The notes beneath the pieces are model-generated. The model had not been told where the DNA came from, searched no databases, and worked only from the letters and a program-made list of their open reading frames with translations. Source: an uncultured Acidimicrobiales bacterium (GTDB lineage Bacteria > Actinomycetota > Acidimicrobiia > Acidimicrobiales > Poriferisodalaceae). Taken from it: 50,958 bases of DNA. Of the stretch, positions 9,778-18,723 are shown in pieces (position 1 is the first letter of the stretch; each line of letters starts with the position of its first letter). The stretch covers positions 1-50,958 of the forward strand of contig CAJQGN010000005.1 in the NCBI GenBank assembly GCA_905477545.1, given 5' to 3'. The position numbers were made by a program, and so were the translations under genes.

Positions 9778-9800
9778 GAGCTCAGTGGGAGCTCTTGTTT
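9778..9800 (+). terminator. Weak intrinsic terminator-like hairpin after carD
   Basis: GAGCTC-agtgg-GAGCTC followed by TTGTTT. Confidence 0.45.
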
Positions 9801-10054
9801 GAATAGCGACTGCCAAAAAGTCATTATGCGCACTATCTTTTCAGTCGGGAGAGTTAAGTGCGAAAAGATACGAGATTCAATTTGGTTTTTTCGGCTCTGC
9901 GCTGGCAGGACTGTCACTCGATGCAGATTCAACGCTCCTACACCCAACCCTCACGTTCGCGACTTATTACCCGCACTAAGTGCACTTCAGTTTTTCTCAA
10001 ACTAAACAGGGCGCAATATCTAAAAAACCATCGTTCTCATTTAAGTGGTTCTAT

Positions 10055-11941
10055 ATGAGAACGAAATACAAATTTCTTAAGCCACCGATTATCGTAGTGT
10101 TTTTTTTAATGTTCGCTACGTCCGCCAATGCTGCTACTCAGTCTTCCGATGAAATGAACATAGTCACGCAAAGTTTTTCAGCTGGACTAGGTGAATCAAT
10201 CAATCTCAAAATTCAGCTCTCAAATCTTCTTCCCAGCGACAACCAACTTATTATTACGCTGCATGAGCCAGTTCTGAATGAACAGGACTTCTTACTTTCA
10301 ACTACTGGAGAAAAGCTCGGTGGGGTTCTATCATCTGCGACAAGTAATATTTCTGAACTCGAAATATCTGAAGCTGGTTTAACAAACATCACTCTTCAAA
10401 TCGCCGAAGATAACGAACCATTTGATCAATCTTTGATCCGGGCCGTTCGCCCCGGTGTCTATCCAATTTCATTGGAGCTTCGGACAAGCAGCCAGGAATT
10501 AGTTGACGGCCTCATTACTCACCTAATACGAGTACCAAGTAACGCAGATGAAATCGAACCTCTACAAATTATTTTGATCAATTCTCTTGATTTCAACGCA
10601 ACTAAGTCATTTGACAAATCGGCAGTTTCTTGGTTTACAACCTTGCACAAGCACCAACAAGTACCAATGTCTCTCGTAGCACCTCCTCGATTCCTTAAAG
10701 ACTTTCAGAACACTCCAACTTTTAAGTTATGGGAGCAAAATAATCAGTCCCACGAACTCATTCGCTCTTCATTTGTACCCATAGATGAAGCACTTCTTAC
10801 TAATGCTGGCCTAGATACTGAAGCGGCTCTATTGATCGAAGAAGGGTTAGAAGCTCTTATCTCAATAGGATCAGTAGCACCTTCAACTCTCTGGATAGAA
10901 ACTAACGACACAGATGTCAGCCAATTCGACACTCGTTGGGCAAGAGGCATTCGTCATGCCGTCCTATCATCAAAATCACTCGTCACAACTGACAATTTAC
11001 ACCCAAGACAACCTGTCGAGATTCGGTCTCAAAATTCATTAATGACAGCGCTGATAGTTGATGATTTGGCGCCGAGACAACTTAAAGATAGCCCCCATAG
11101 CGCCGCTCATAGACAACTATCGCACCTCGCTACCATAGCGTTGACACAACAATCGCCTAAATTTATAACCTTAGATATTAGTCCAGACGAAGCTGATTCA
11201 ACATCTACTGACTACCTACTCGAAGGAATTGCTTCGCTGTTATTTATAGAACCTCTATTAGCAAGCGAAGCTATCGGAAAACCACTGGCAGTAACCGCAG
11301 CAGGAGTGCCGCTTCAATATCAAATAGAAAACAAAGATTCTGCAACAAGACAAGATTTTTCTGTATACAGAAAAGCTAAAACTCATCTCAATGCTTACCG
11401 ATCAATGATTCGAGATGAAGATGCCAGTGACCATGATAATTTTTCTCAGGAGCTTCTCTATTCACTTTCCGATGATTTAAAGGAACTCGAACAACAAACT
11501 AAATGGCGAACAATTATTGACTATGTGAGACAACGAAGCAGTCTTCTGGATGCACCACCTGAAGAAACGATTCAAATGACATCTCGAAGCGCTGCAGTAC
11601 CCTTTAGTTTCCAAAATCGGTCTAAGACTGCTTTGCGAGTTGAACTTAGGATAATTAGTGAAAAAATAACCGTCGAAGACTTTGATGACGGAGAAACGAC
11701 GACCCTAGTACTTGAACCTGGAATTACAACCTACCGTTTTAACCTTCGATCGCTTTCATCAGGATCTTTTCCGATTAAAATTGAACTTCTTTCTCCAAAC
11801 GGTTCACTCCTTATCAGCCAAACACAATCTGTAATAAGAGCCACCGCTCCAACCGGCGTCGGACTTGCCTTAACACTGGGAGCTGCACTATTTTTAGCCA
11901 TCTGGTGGATTGTAGATAGTCGTCGGAGAAGATCATTTTGA
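10055..11941 (+). CDS. DUF6049-like secreted/membrane-anchored protein upstream of murJ (Rv3909-like position)
   Basis: Signal-peptide start MRTKYKFLKPPIIVVFFLMFATSANA; C-terminal TM ALFLAIWWIVDSRRRRSF; directly upstream of murJ. The ORF track extends the start to 9980. Confidence 0.7.
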   Translation: MRTKYKFLKPPIIVVFFLMFATSANAATQSSDEMNIVTQSFSAGLGESINLKIQLSNLLPSDNQLIITLHEPVLNEQDFLLSTTGEKLGGVLSSATSNISELEISEAGLTNITLQIAEDNEPFDQSLIRAVRPGVYPISLELRTSSQELVDGLITHLIRVPSNADEIEPLQIILINSLDFNATKSFDKSAVSWFTTLHKHQQVPMSLVAPPRFLKDFQNTPTFKLWEQNNQSHELIRSSFVPIDEALLTNAGLDTEAALLIEEGLEALISIGSVAPSTLWIETNDTDVSQFDTRWARGIRHAVLSSKSLVTTDNLHPRQPVEIRSQNSLMTALIVDDLAPRQLKDSPHSAAHRQLSHLATIALTQQSPKFITLDISPDEADSTSTDYLLEGIASLLFIEPLLASEAIGKPLAVTAAGVPLQYQIENKDSATRQDFSVYRKAKTHLNAYRSMIRDEDASDHDNFSQELLYSLSDDLKELEQQTKWRTIIDYVRQRSSLLDAPPEETIQMTSRSAAVPFSFQNRSKTALRVELRIISEKITVEDFDDGETTTLVLEPGITTYRFNLRSLSSGSFPIKIELLSPNGSLLISQTQSVIRATAPTGVGLALTLGAALFLAIWWIVDSRRRRSF

Positions 11942-13620
11942 CTTCTGCCAAAGCAAGCGTTGCTGCCATTGCGATTTTTTTGTCACGTCTCTTCGGTTTA
12001 ATCCGGGCTGCTCTAGTCACTAATGTCTTAGGAATTGGATTCGTTGGTGATGCTTTCGCTGCAGCCACGAAAATCCCTAACCTCCTACAAAATCTTCTCG
12101 GTGAGGGTGCTTTGTCCGCAGCTTTCATACCAGAATATTCAAAAAATGTCGAAGATGACCCAGTAACAGCCGGCCAAATAGCCGGTGCAATCGCATCCTT
12201 TCTTTTAGTGATTACTTCGCTATTAGTTGCCATAGGAGTTTTTGCCGCACGCCCGATAGCGCGTTGTATCGCCTGGGGTTTTGATCAGGACCGGCTCGAT
12301 CTAACTGTTCAACTAATGCGGGTAATCACAATTGGCTCTGGAATTTTAGTTATGAGCTCATGGTGCCTCGGTATTTTAAATAGCCATCGAAAATTATTTT
12401 TGTCATACATTGCGCCAGTTATTTGGAACATGACACAGATCGTTGTGCTGATAACAGTCACACTTTCACATTGGACGCAACTATCCCAAGTACAAGCTCT
12501 TTCATGGGCCCTGGTAGTCGGTGCTCTTGCTCAACTACTTATACAACTGCCATCTACTCTTCGATCAAACCCACATATCCACTTTAATTTTCAATGGAAA
12601 ACGGTTGGATCAAGGAAAGTCATCAAACGATTAGGACCCGCAATATTAGGACGAGGCGCGCTCCAAATTTCAGCGTTTATTGACTTGGCACTGGCTTCAT
12701 TGTTAGGTGTTGGAGCCGCTGCAGCAATGGTCGCAGCACAGGCCTTATTTTTGTTACCTCTTTCATTACTAGGGACAAGCGTCGCAGCTGCAGAATTACC
12801 AGAGCTCAGTCGTACTAAAAATATTCAAGATTCAACAAATAGAATCTCTAAGCGTCTACCAGAAATGCTTTGGATAGCCGGAGCAATTATTGCGTTGTAC
12901 CTGGTAGCCGGTAAAGCCTTAGCTGACACAATTTTTAATCTGGGGGGATTTCGCAACAAAATTCCTTCAGACGATTTAACACTGATTGCTATGACACTTG
13001 GGGCCTACTCGCTAGCAATCCCAGCTCTGCTGGGGTCTCGGCTACTACAAAACTTGCTATTCAGCACCGGCGACACAAGTACACCAGCAAAAATTGGGGT
13101 TAAAAGATTACTCGTATCTGCTCTAACTGGAATTTTTCTTATGTTTCAATTTGATCAGATAATGATTGTAGGAAATTCCATAATTGGCTTTGGCGACCTG
13201 TCGTTGCGTTTTTCTCCCATCCCTGATGCAGTTCGCTTAAACAACGAACTCCCAGCACGGCTTGGTGCAGTTGGGTTGGCTCTCGGAGCAACGTGTGGGG
13301 CCTGGTTTGAATTTTTTCACCTGAGGAAAATAGCTCTGATAAAGTCAGCGCGTAAACGACTCACTTCCTCCAATCTTCACCGCTATATCACTCCTTCACT
13401 GATAGCTAGCTTTACAGGTATTGGAATTCACCAAATTTCATTTCAAACTGCTTTGGTGCAAATAACAGTTACCGGTTCAGTCATGCTTCTAGTTCATTTT
13501 GTTACATCATTAGCAATCCGAACCCCTATTGCATTAGATATAGGTTCTAAAGTTAAAGTGCATTTAGGCTTTCAGTCAAAAGACCCCCCTCTATCACCAA
13601 GGGAAAAAGAAAAATTATGA
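11938..13620 (+). CDS. murJ: Lipid II flippase MurJ/MviN
   Basis: ASVAAIAIFLSRLFGLIRAALVTNVLG...GDAFAAATKIPNLLQNLLGEGALSAAFIPEYS. Confidence 0.95.
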   Translation: MTSAKASVAAIAIFLSRLFGLIRAALVTNVLGIGFVGDAFAAATKIPNLLQNLLGEGALSAAFIPEYSKNVEDDPVTAGQIAGAIASFLLVITSLLVAIGVFAARPIARCIAWGFDQDRLDLTVQLMRVITIGSGILVMSSWCLGILNSHRKLFLSYIAPVIWNMTQIVVLITVTLSHWTQLSQVQALSWALVVGALAQLLIQLPSTLRSNPHIHFNFQWKTVGSRKVIKRLGPAILGRGALQISAFIDLALASLLGVGAAAAMVAAQALFLLPLSLLGTSVAAAELPELSRTKNIQDSTNRISKRLPEMLWIAGAIIALYLVAGKALADTIFNLGGFRNKIPSDDLTLIAMTLGAYSLAIPALLGSRLLQNLLFSTGDTSTPAKIGVKRLLVSALTGIFLMFQFDQIMIVGNSIIGFGDLSLRFSPIPDAVRLNNELPARLGAVGLALGATCGAWFEFFHLRKIALIKSARKRLTSSNLHRYITPSLIASFTGIGIHQISFQTALVQITVTGSVMLLVHFVTSLAIRTPIALDIGSKVKVHLGFQSKDPPLSPREKEKL

Positions 13621-14459
13621 CGTCAGTGAAAATTATCACCGACAGTTCTTGTGACCTCCCGCAGGACATCGTCGATGATTTAGACATTGGTATAGTGCCC
13701 CTCAAAATTCGATTCGGTTCTGAGGAGTTTGTTGATCGTTTCGAATTGTCAACTGATTCTTTTTGGGAACGTTGCAAAGTATCTCAAGAGCTTCCCTCTA
13801 CGGCAGCACCCTCGCCAGGAGCTTTTGAAGAAATGTATCGTCAAGCTGCAAACGATGGCCGATCAGGAGTAGTAACAGTCGTTTTGAGCGGTTCATTATC
13901 CGCTACGATCGAAGCAGCTGAGTCCGCAGCGCGCGCAGTAGTCGATCTTATTGATGTCACGGTAATAGACAGTCGAACCGTAACTCTTGGTTTAGGCTCA
14001 CTAGTGATCCAAGCTGCAGAAGCTTCTATGCAAGGCCAAAGTGTCCTAGAAATAAGCACGATGATTTCTGAAGCTGCTACAAGAACCCAAGTACATGCAG
14101 CACTTGACACCCTTGAGAATTTACGTAAGAACGGTCGAATCGGAGCAGCTCAATCATTCCTCGGCTCAGTTCTATCAATAAAACCCCTAATCGAGGTTCG
14201 TAATGGTGTCGTTGAGCCAGCTGGAAAGCAACGAACAAGGTCTAAGGCAATGGCACATTTAATAAATTTAGTTGCTGACAATGCGTCCAATATAGAGCGA
14301 ATTAGCATCATGCACGCTGCATGTGACGATATTGACACTTTCGGTTCTCAAGTCCAATCGTTGGTGACTTCAAAAGTAATAATTGGCGAAATTGGACCAG
14401 TAGTCGGAGCCCATGCTGGGCTTGGCACAATCGGCGTAGTTTTTCAGACAAATAACTAA
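13617..14459 (+). CDS. DegV family (fatty-acid-binding) protein
   Basis: VKIITDSSCDLP...IVPLKIRFG...TAAPSPGAFEEMY...VVLSGSLSATIEAA. ATGA overlap with murJ. Confidence 0.93.
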   Translation: MTSVKIITDSSCDLPQDIVDDLDIGIVPLKIRFGSEEFVDRFELSTDSFWERCKVSQELPSTAAPSPGAFEEMYRQAANDGRSGVVTVVLSGSLSATIEAAESAARAVVDLIDVTVIDSRTVTLGLGSLVIQAAEASMQGQSVLEISTMISEAATRTQVHAALDTLENLRKNGRIGAAQSFLGSVLSIKPLIEVRNGVVEPAGKQRTRSKAMAHLINLVADNASNIERISIMHAACDDIDTFGSQVQSLVTSKVIIGEIGPVVGAHAGLGTIGVVFQTNN

Positions 14460-14461
14460 AA

Positions 14462-15877
14462 ATGGTTTTTTTATCCAAACGATATCGAATGGATAAAAAA
14501 ATTGAGAACGGCCCCGTTGAGTCCTGGAGTGGACTTGATTTAACTCTCAACCGCCCAGTAACTATTCGCATAACCGATACAGAAACTGAGATTGGTCAGC
14601 GGTTAAGAATGCAGGCGCAGGCTCTCTCACGACTTGAACATCCTTCTCTTCTCCATATTTATGACTCAATTTCAACCTCTAATCAGTTTGCAATAATTAC
14701 CGAGATTTTACCTTCACGTAATCTTTCGCAAGATCTGCAAGAACGAGGGCGTTTCTCCGCTTATGAGGCGGTGCAGCTTGTGATCCAAGTCAGTGAAGGC
14801 CTAGCTTCGCTTCACCAAGCGGGATTTGCTCACGGAGGCGTCGAAGCTCATCACATAGCGTTAAGAGAAGACAAAACTCCCGTAATAATTGTTGGCCCAC
14901 CTACGGGAGACGCAGTTAAAATACCGGCGCGCCCATCAAACGACATATCTTCTCTAGGTAAATTATGTCATCTTCTGATCGTCGGAACTACTCCAACAAT
15001 TGATGTGCACGGCCGCACAGCCATACATCCAACAGTACCTTCATCGCTTCAACCAATACTAAAAAAGGCCCTCTCAGATCAACCACCCTGGGGCAACAGT
15101 TCTGCATTGATTTTGGCTTTTCAATCTGTTCTTCATGACCTGAAAGAATTAGAATTTCAGGCAGATATTGGTAAAACATCTTATTTAGAAAGCGAAAAAA
15201 CTTGGTTCGCACCGATTTTCGCCATTGTGTCTGCGGCTGTTCTTATTATCGGTATCGGGCTGCTCCTAGCCAAAACTGACTTAGCCCCGTCACTAGTTGA
15301 CAATGTTAAACAGGTAGTCAGTGGTAGCAAGTCCTCAGATCAACAGGCAAATAACACTTTCTTTCCACCATTAGAGGACTTATCTCGTAATGAGCCATTA
15401 CCTAAAAGTGCTCGCTTACCCATCATTGACATAATAGATTTTGACCCTGAAGGTGACGACCGACTTGAACATCCTGACAAAATAAAACGAATTAATGACG
15501 GTGATGCAAGTCGAGGATGGAATACGTCTCGATACAACTCACGCAAGTTTGGGGGTTTGAAAAGTGGAGTTGGATTAATAATTAAGCTTAGCAATAACCA
15601 CCATATAGATTTAATTGAAGTTGGTGCCACGGCAATTAACTGGGGCTTCGAATTATACGCCATTAATGAATCTCCAGGCTCACTAATCGAATGGAGTTGG
15701 GGTTCGCCAATTACTTCGTTAGCGGAATTAAAAGGTATAACTAAAGTTAATTTCACTGATCTAACTGGTTCTACGCTTTTACTTTGGATAACCGACTTAG
15801 GAAATTCGCTTCCTGTTGGAGGCCATCGAGTCTCGATAAATGAAGTATCTGTTTATGGAAGACCAGTGAGCAATTAG
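14462..15877 (+). CDS. Pseudokinase with TM segment and extracytoplasmic C-terminal domain (MviN C-terminal-half-like)
   Basis: Kinase-like fold segments LEHPSLLHIYDS...YEAVQLVIQVSEGLASLHQAGFAHGGVEAHHIAL without HRD/DFG; TM IFAIVSAAVLIIGIGLLLA; C-terminal discoidin-like region. Confidence 0.8.
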   Translation: MVFLSKRYRMDKKIENGPVESWSGLDLTLNRPVTIRITDTETEIGQRLRMQAQALSRLEHPSLLHIYDSISTSNQFAIITEILPSRNLSQDLQERGRFSAYEAVQLVIQVSEGLASLHQAGFAHGGVEAHHIALREDKTPVIIVGPPTGDAVKIPARPSNDISSLGKLCHLLIVGTTPTIDVHGRTAIHPTVPSSLQPILKKALSDQPPWGNSSALILAFQSVLHDLKELEFQADIGKTSYLESEKTWFAPIFAIVSAAVLIIGIGLLLAKTDLAPSLVDNVKQVVSGSKSSDQQANNTFFPPLEDLSRNEPLPKSARLPIIDIIDFDPEGDDRLEHPDKIKRINDGDASRGWNTSRYNSRKFGGLKSGVGLIIKLSNNHHIDLIEVGATAINWGFELYAINESPGSLIEWSWGSPITSLAELKGITKVNFTDLTGSTLLLWITDLGNSLPVGGHRVSINEVSVYGRPVSN

Positions 15878-15943
15878 TAGGACTCTGTTAAACCATCGGC
15901 GTCTTTACACATACGTCATAGCTATGTCGATAGAATCGTCGAG

Positions 15944-16258
15944 GTGGCCAATTCTGAAACTTCTGGAAAAGAAAGCAAGCAAGACTTGGGTTTTAACATC
16001 AAGGCAACTAATACTTTCGTTAATTTGATTGACAGCGTCAGAAATAAAACCACTGGCCCAATTTTAGGACTAGCTAGAGCTTGTGTTTATGGAGTGATGC
16101 TGGCTGTTTCAGCCAGCATCACTCTGATATTTTTAATTATAGGCTTGATACGACTCGTAAATATTGCGCTGCCAGGTTCAGTTTGGAGCGCTTATCTCAC
16201 ATTAGGCCTCGTATTTCACGTTGCGGGTGTTTTGCTATGGTCACGCCGAACTAGATAG
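15944..16258 (+). CDS. Hypothetical membrane protein (104 aa)
   Basis: GTG start; two TM segments GVMLAVSASITLIFLIIGLIRLV and SAYLTLGLVFHVAGVLLW; lies in the pseudokinase-trxB interval. Confidence 0.75.
   Translation: MANSETSGKESKQDLGFNIKATNTFVNLIDSVRNKTTGPILGLARACVYGVMLAVSASITLIFLIIGLIRLVNIALPGSVWSAYLTLGLVFHVAGVLLWSRRTR
16092..16124 (+). repeat. Perfect 15-bp inverted repeat (3-nt loop) inside a CDS
   Basis: GAGTGATGCTGGCTG-ttt-CAGCCAGCATCACTC followed by tgatatttttaatt. Confidence 0.97.
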
Positions 16259-16306
16259 AACTTATGAACTTTATTTTTACCATTAAAAAACTTCGGAGTA
16301 TTGATC

Positions 16307-17254
16307 GTGTCTGAAATTCGCGACGTTGTAATTATTGGGAGCGGACCGGCAGGTTTAACAGCAGCTATTTATGCCGCCCGCGCAAGCCTTTCCCCACTAG
16401 TCATTGAAGGTGAACCATCTTCAACAAGTGACCAACCAGGCGGCCAGCTTATGCTGACTACGGACGTCGAGAATTTCCCAGGTTTCCCTGAAGGCATCAT
16501 GGGACCTGAATTAATGAGTAATTTTCGGTCACAAGCACAAAGATTTGGTGCAAAATTCATAACAGAAAAAGTAACTGCCGTAAATTTCGAAAATCGCCCC
16601 TTCGAAATAAGCGTAGGTAACGACAAATACTTAACCAGATCAGTAATTATTTCTACTGGGGCTCAAAGCCTTATGTTAAATATCCCTAATGAGAGTCGGC
16701 TTATTGGTCATGGATTATCTACTTGTGCCACCTGTGATGGCTTTTTCTTCCGAGATCAGGAAATAGCAGTAGTGGGTGGTGGAGATAGCGCTATTGAAGA
16801 AGCTATTTTCTTGACACGCTTCGCTTCGAAAGTCTATTTAATTCATCGCCGTGACGAGTTAAGGGCTTCAAAGATTATGCAAGAGCGTGCTTTTCAGAAC
16901 CCAAAACTCGAATTTCTTTGGAATAACGAAGTTGCCCAAATAAACGGCGATCAAAAGCTTGATGGAATTACTCTTAATAACACTATTACCTCTGAAAAAT
17001 TAGATCTTAAAATTCAGGGACTTTTCATTGCTATTGGCCACAGACCAAACACCGACTTATTCAAAGGACATTTAGAGCTGAAAGACAACGGTTACCTTGT
17101 AACACTTCCTGATAGCAGTCGAACCGCTATTGATGGTGTATTTGCCTGTGGCGATGTACAAGATGACTATTACCGTCAAGCTATTACCGCAGCTGGGTCA
17201 GGATGTATGGCAGCAATAGATGCGGAACGGTGGTTAGAGGAACACGGCCACTAG
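16307..17254 (+). CDS. trxB: Thioredoxin-disulfide reductase
   Basis: IIGSGPAGLTAAIYAARA, redox CATCDGFF, VVGGGDSAIEEA, GVFACGDVQDDYYRQAITAAGSGCMAA. GTG start proposed at 16307. Confidence 0.97.
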   Translation: MSEIRDVVIIGSGPAGLTAAIYAARASLSPLVIEGEPSSTSDQPGGQLMLTTDVENFPGFPEGIMGPELMSNFRSQAQRFGAKFITEKVTAVNFENRPFEISVGNDKYLTRSVIISTGAQSLMLNIPNESRLIGHGLSTCATCDGFFFRDQEIAVVGGGDSAIEEAIFLTRFASKVYLIHRRDELRASKIMQERAFQNPKLEFLWNNEVAQINGDQKLDGITLNNTITSEKLDLKIQGLFIAIGHRPNTDLFKGHLELKDNGYLVTLPDSSRTAIDGVFACGDVQDDYYRQAITAAGSGCMAAIDAERWLEEHGH

Positions 17255-17356
17255 ATTTGCAATAATACAAAAACTTATCTATCACTCCGCAGCACTAAAC
17301 CACACAGCAACTCTCTTACGGGTATGCTCCAGATCATACGAATTTAGGAGCATTGC

Positions 17357-17680
17357 ATGGCAGCAGACATTAAAAATCTCGACGAGAGTACATTTGACGA
17401 GACTATCGGATCTTCTGAGACACCTGTGCTCGTGGATTTTTGGGCAGAGTGGTGTGGGCCGTGCAAAATGATTGCACCGATCTTAGAAGAAATCGCCACA
17501 GAAGAACAAGGTCTGAGTATCGCCAAAGTAAATGTCGATGAGAGCCCAGATCTGGCTCGCAGATACGGCATAATGAGTATTCCAGCTCTAATTCTATTTC
17601 AAAACGGCGAACCGGCAAAAACTATGGTTGGAGCAAAACCAAAAAGTGCTCTTCTCGAAGAGTTAGGTGAATTCCTATAG
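17357..17680 (+). CDS. trxA: Thioredoxin
   Basis: VLVDFWAEWCGPCKMIAPILEEIA...YGIMSIPALILFQNG. Confidence 0.97.
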   Translation: MAADIKNLDESTFDETIGSSETPVLVDFWAEWCGPCKMIAPILEEIATEEQGLSIAKVNVDESPDLARRYGIMSIPALILFQNGEPAKTMVGAKPKSALLEELGEFL

Positions 17681-18654
17681 ATTCTCTCCCATCAGTAAGT
17701 CCTTTTGGTGTCGGTGCATTCGGAAACCACGTACGAGACTTACAAAACCGTCTCCAAAAACTGAATTATGATCCTGGTCAAATCGACGGAAGTTTTGGCA
17801 ACAAAACTGAGTCTTCTCTTCGCTCGTTCCAAAAACGCCGAGGAATAGACACAGATGGTATCTGTGGTCCAGAATCATGGTCCGAAATCGTTGAGGCTGG
17901 TTACTACTTGGGCAGTCGTTTGCTCTACCTACATGAACCCCCGCTACGAGGTGACGATGTCGCTGAAATGCAACAGTTACTAAGCACTCTCGGGTTTAAA
18001 AGTGGACATGTCAATGGAATACATACATCGAAAACTGCTGATGCAATAACTGATTTTCAACTTAACGCAGGGTTAACTGCAGACGGCATCTGCGGCACTC
18101 TTACTCTAGAAAGCCTAAGACGATACGGTAGTAACGTAAAACTTGGTGAGCTTGCATCTCTTCAGGAACGAAATCAATTTAACTCACTCGGCACTCAACT
18201 AAATGGCAAGAAAATTGTTTTAAGCGAAACTGGAGGTCTTGACGCCACGATCGCCTCCTTAAGAAGATCTCTTGGAGAGTTAGGCGCGAACGTTCTAACT
18301 ATTCACCACCCAGATGCCTCCGCTCAAGCAACTCAAGCAAATACATACCGAGCAGACCTCTTCATAGCCTTAGAAGTAAGACACGACCGCCCATCAATTT
18401 GTCATTTCCAGGGTGAACATTATTTAAGTCCTGTCGGCTCACTCTTAGCTGAAAAGCTCGTGAATGAACTCAGCCAATACTTTCCCAACTTAGAAAACAA
18501 AGGAATGGCTCTCCGAATTTTACGGGAAACTCAAATGCCCACAGTTCTATGTCGCTTTAACTCAGCCAATACCCTTGTTCGAAGTAATCAGTTAATTGCT
18601 TCATCAATTTGTACTGCGATTAACAACGCCCTCGGGACAGGCTTTACAAGTTAA
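17671..18654 (+). CDS. cwlM: CwlM-like protein: two peptidoglycan-binding domains plus degenerate amidase_3 domain; start codon unclear
   Basis: In-frame translation from 17671 reads IPIDSLPSVSPFGVGAFGNHVRDLQNRLQKLNYDPGQIDGSFGNKTESSLRSFQKRRGIDTDGICGPESW..., a complete PG-binding domain, then a second (LRGDDVAEMQQLLSTLGF...DGICGTLTLESL). The ORF track begins only at TTG 17908. Located between trxA and parB as in mycobacteria. Confidence 0.8.
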   Translation: MPIDSLPSVSPFGVGAFGNHVRDLQNRLQKLNYDPGQIDGSFGNKTESSLRSFQKRRGIDTDGICGPESWSEIVEAGYYLGSRLLYLHEPPLRGDDVAEMQQLLSTLGFKSGHVNGIHTSKTADAITDFQLNAGLTADGICGTLTLESLRRYGSNVKLGELASLQERNQFNSLGTQLNGKKIVLSETGGLDATIASLRRSLGELGANVLTIHHPDASAQATQANTYRADLFIALEVRHDRPSICHFQGEHYLSPVGSLLAEKLVNELSQYFPNLENKGMALRILRETQMPTVLCRFNSANTLVRSNQLIASSICTAINNALGTGFTS

Positions 18655-18684
18655 TAAGTAATTTTAGTAAATATTCTTTATAAC

Positions 18685-18694
18685 TTGTGGATAA
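18685..18694 (-). promoter_or_regulatory. DnaA box between cwlM-like gene and parB
   Basis: TTGTGGATAA (reverse complement TTATCCACAA). Confidence 0.5.
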
Positions 18695-18723
18695 CTAACA
18701 AATATTATCTATCATCAACAACA

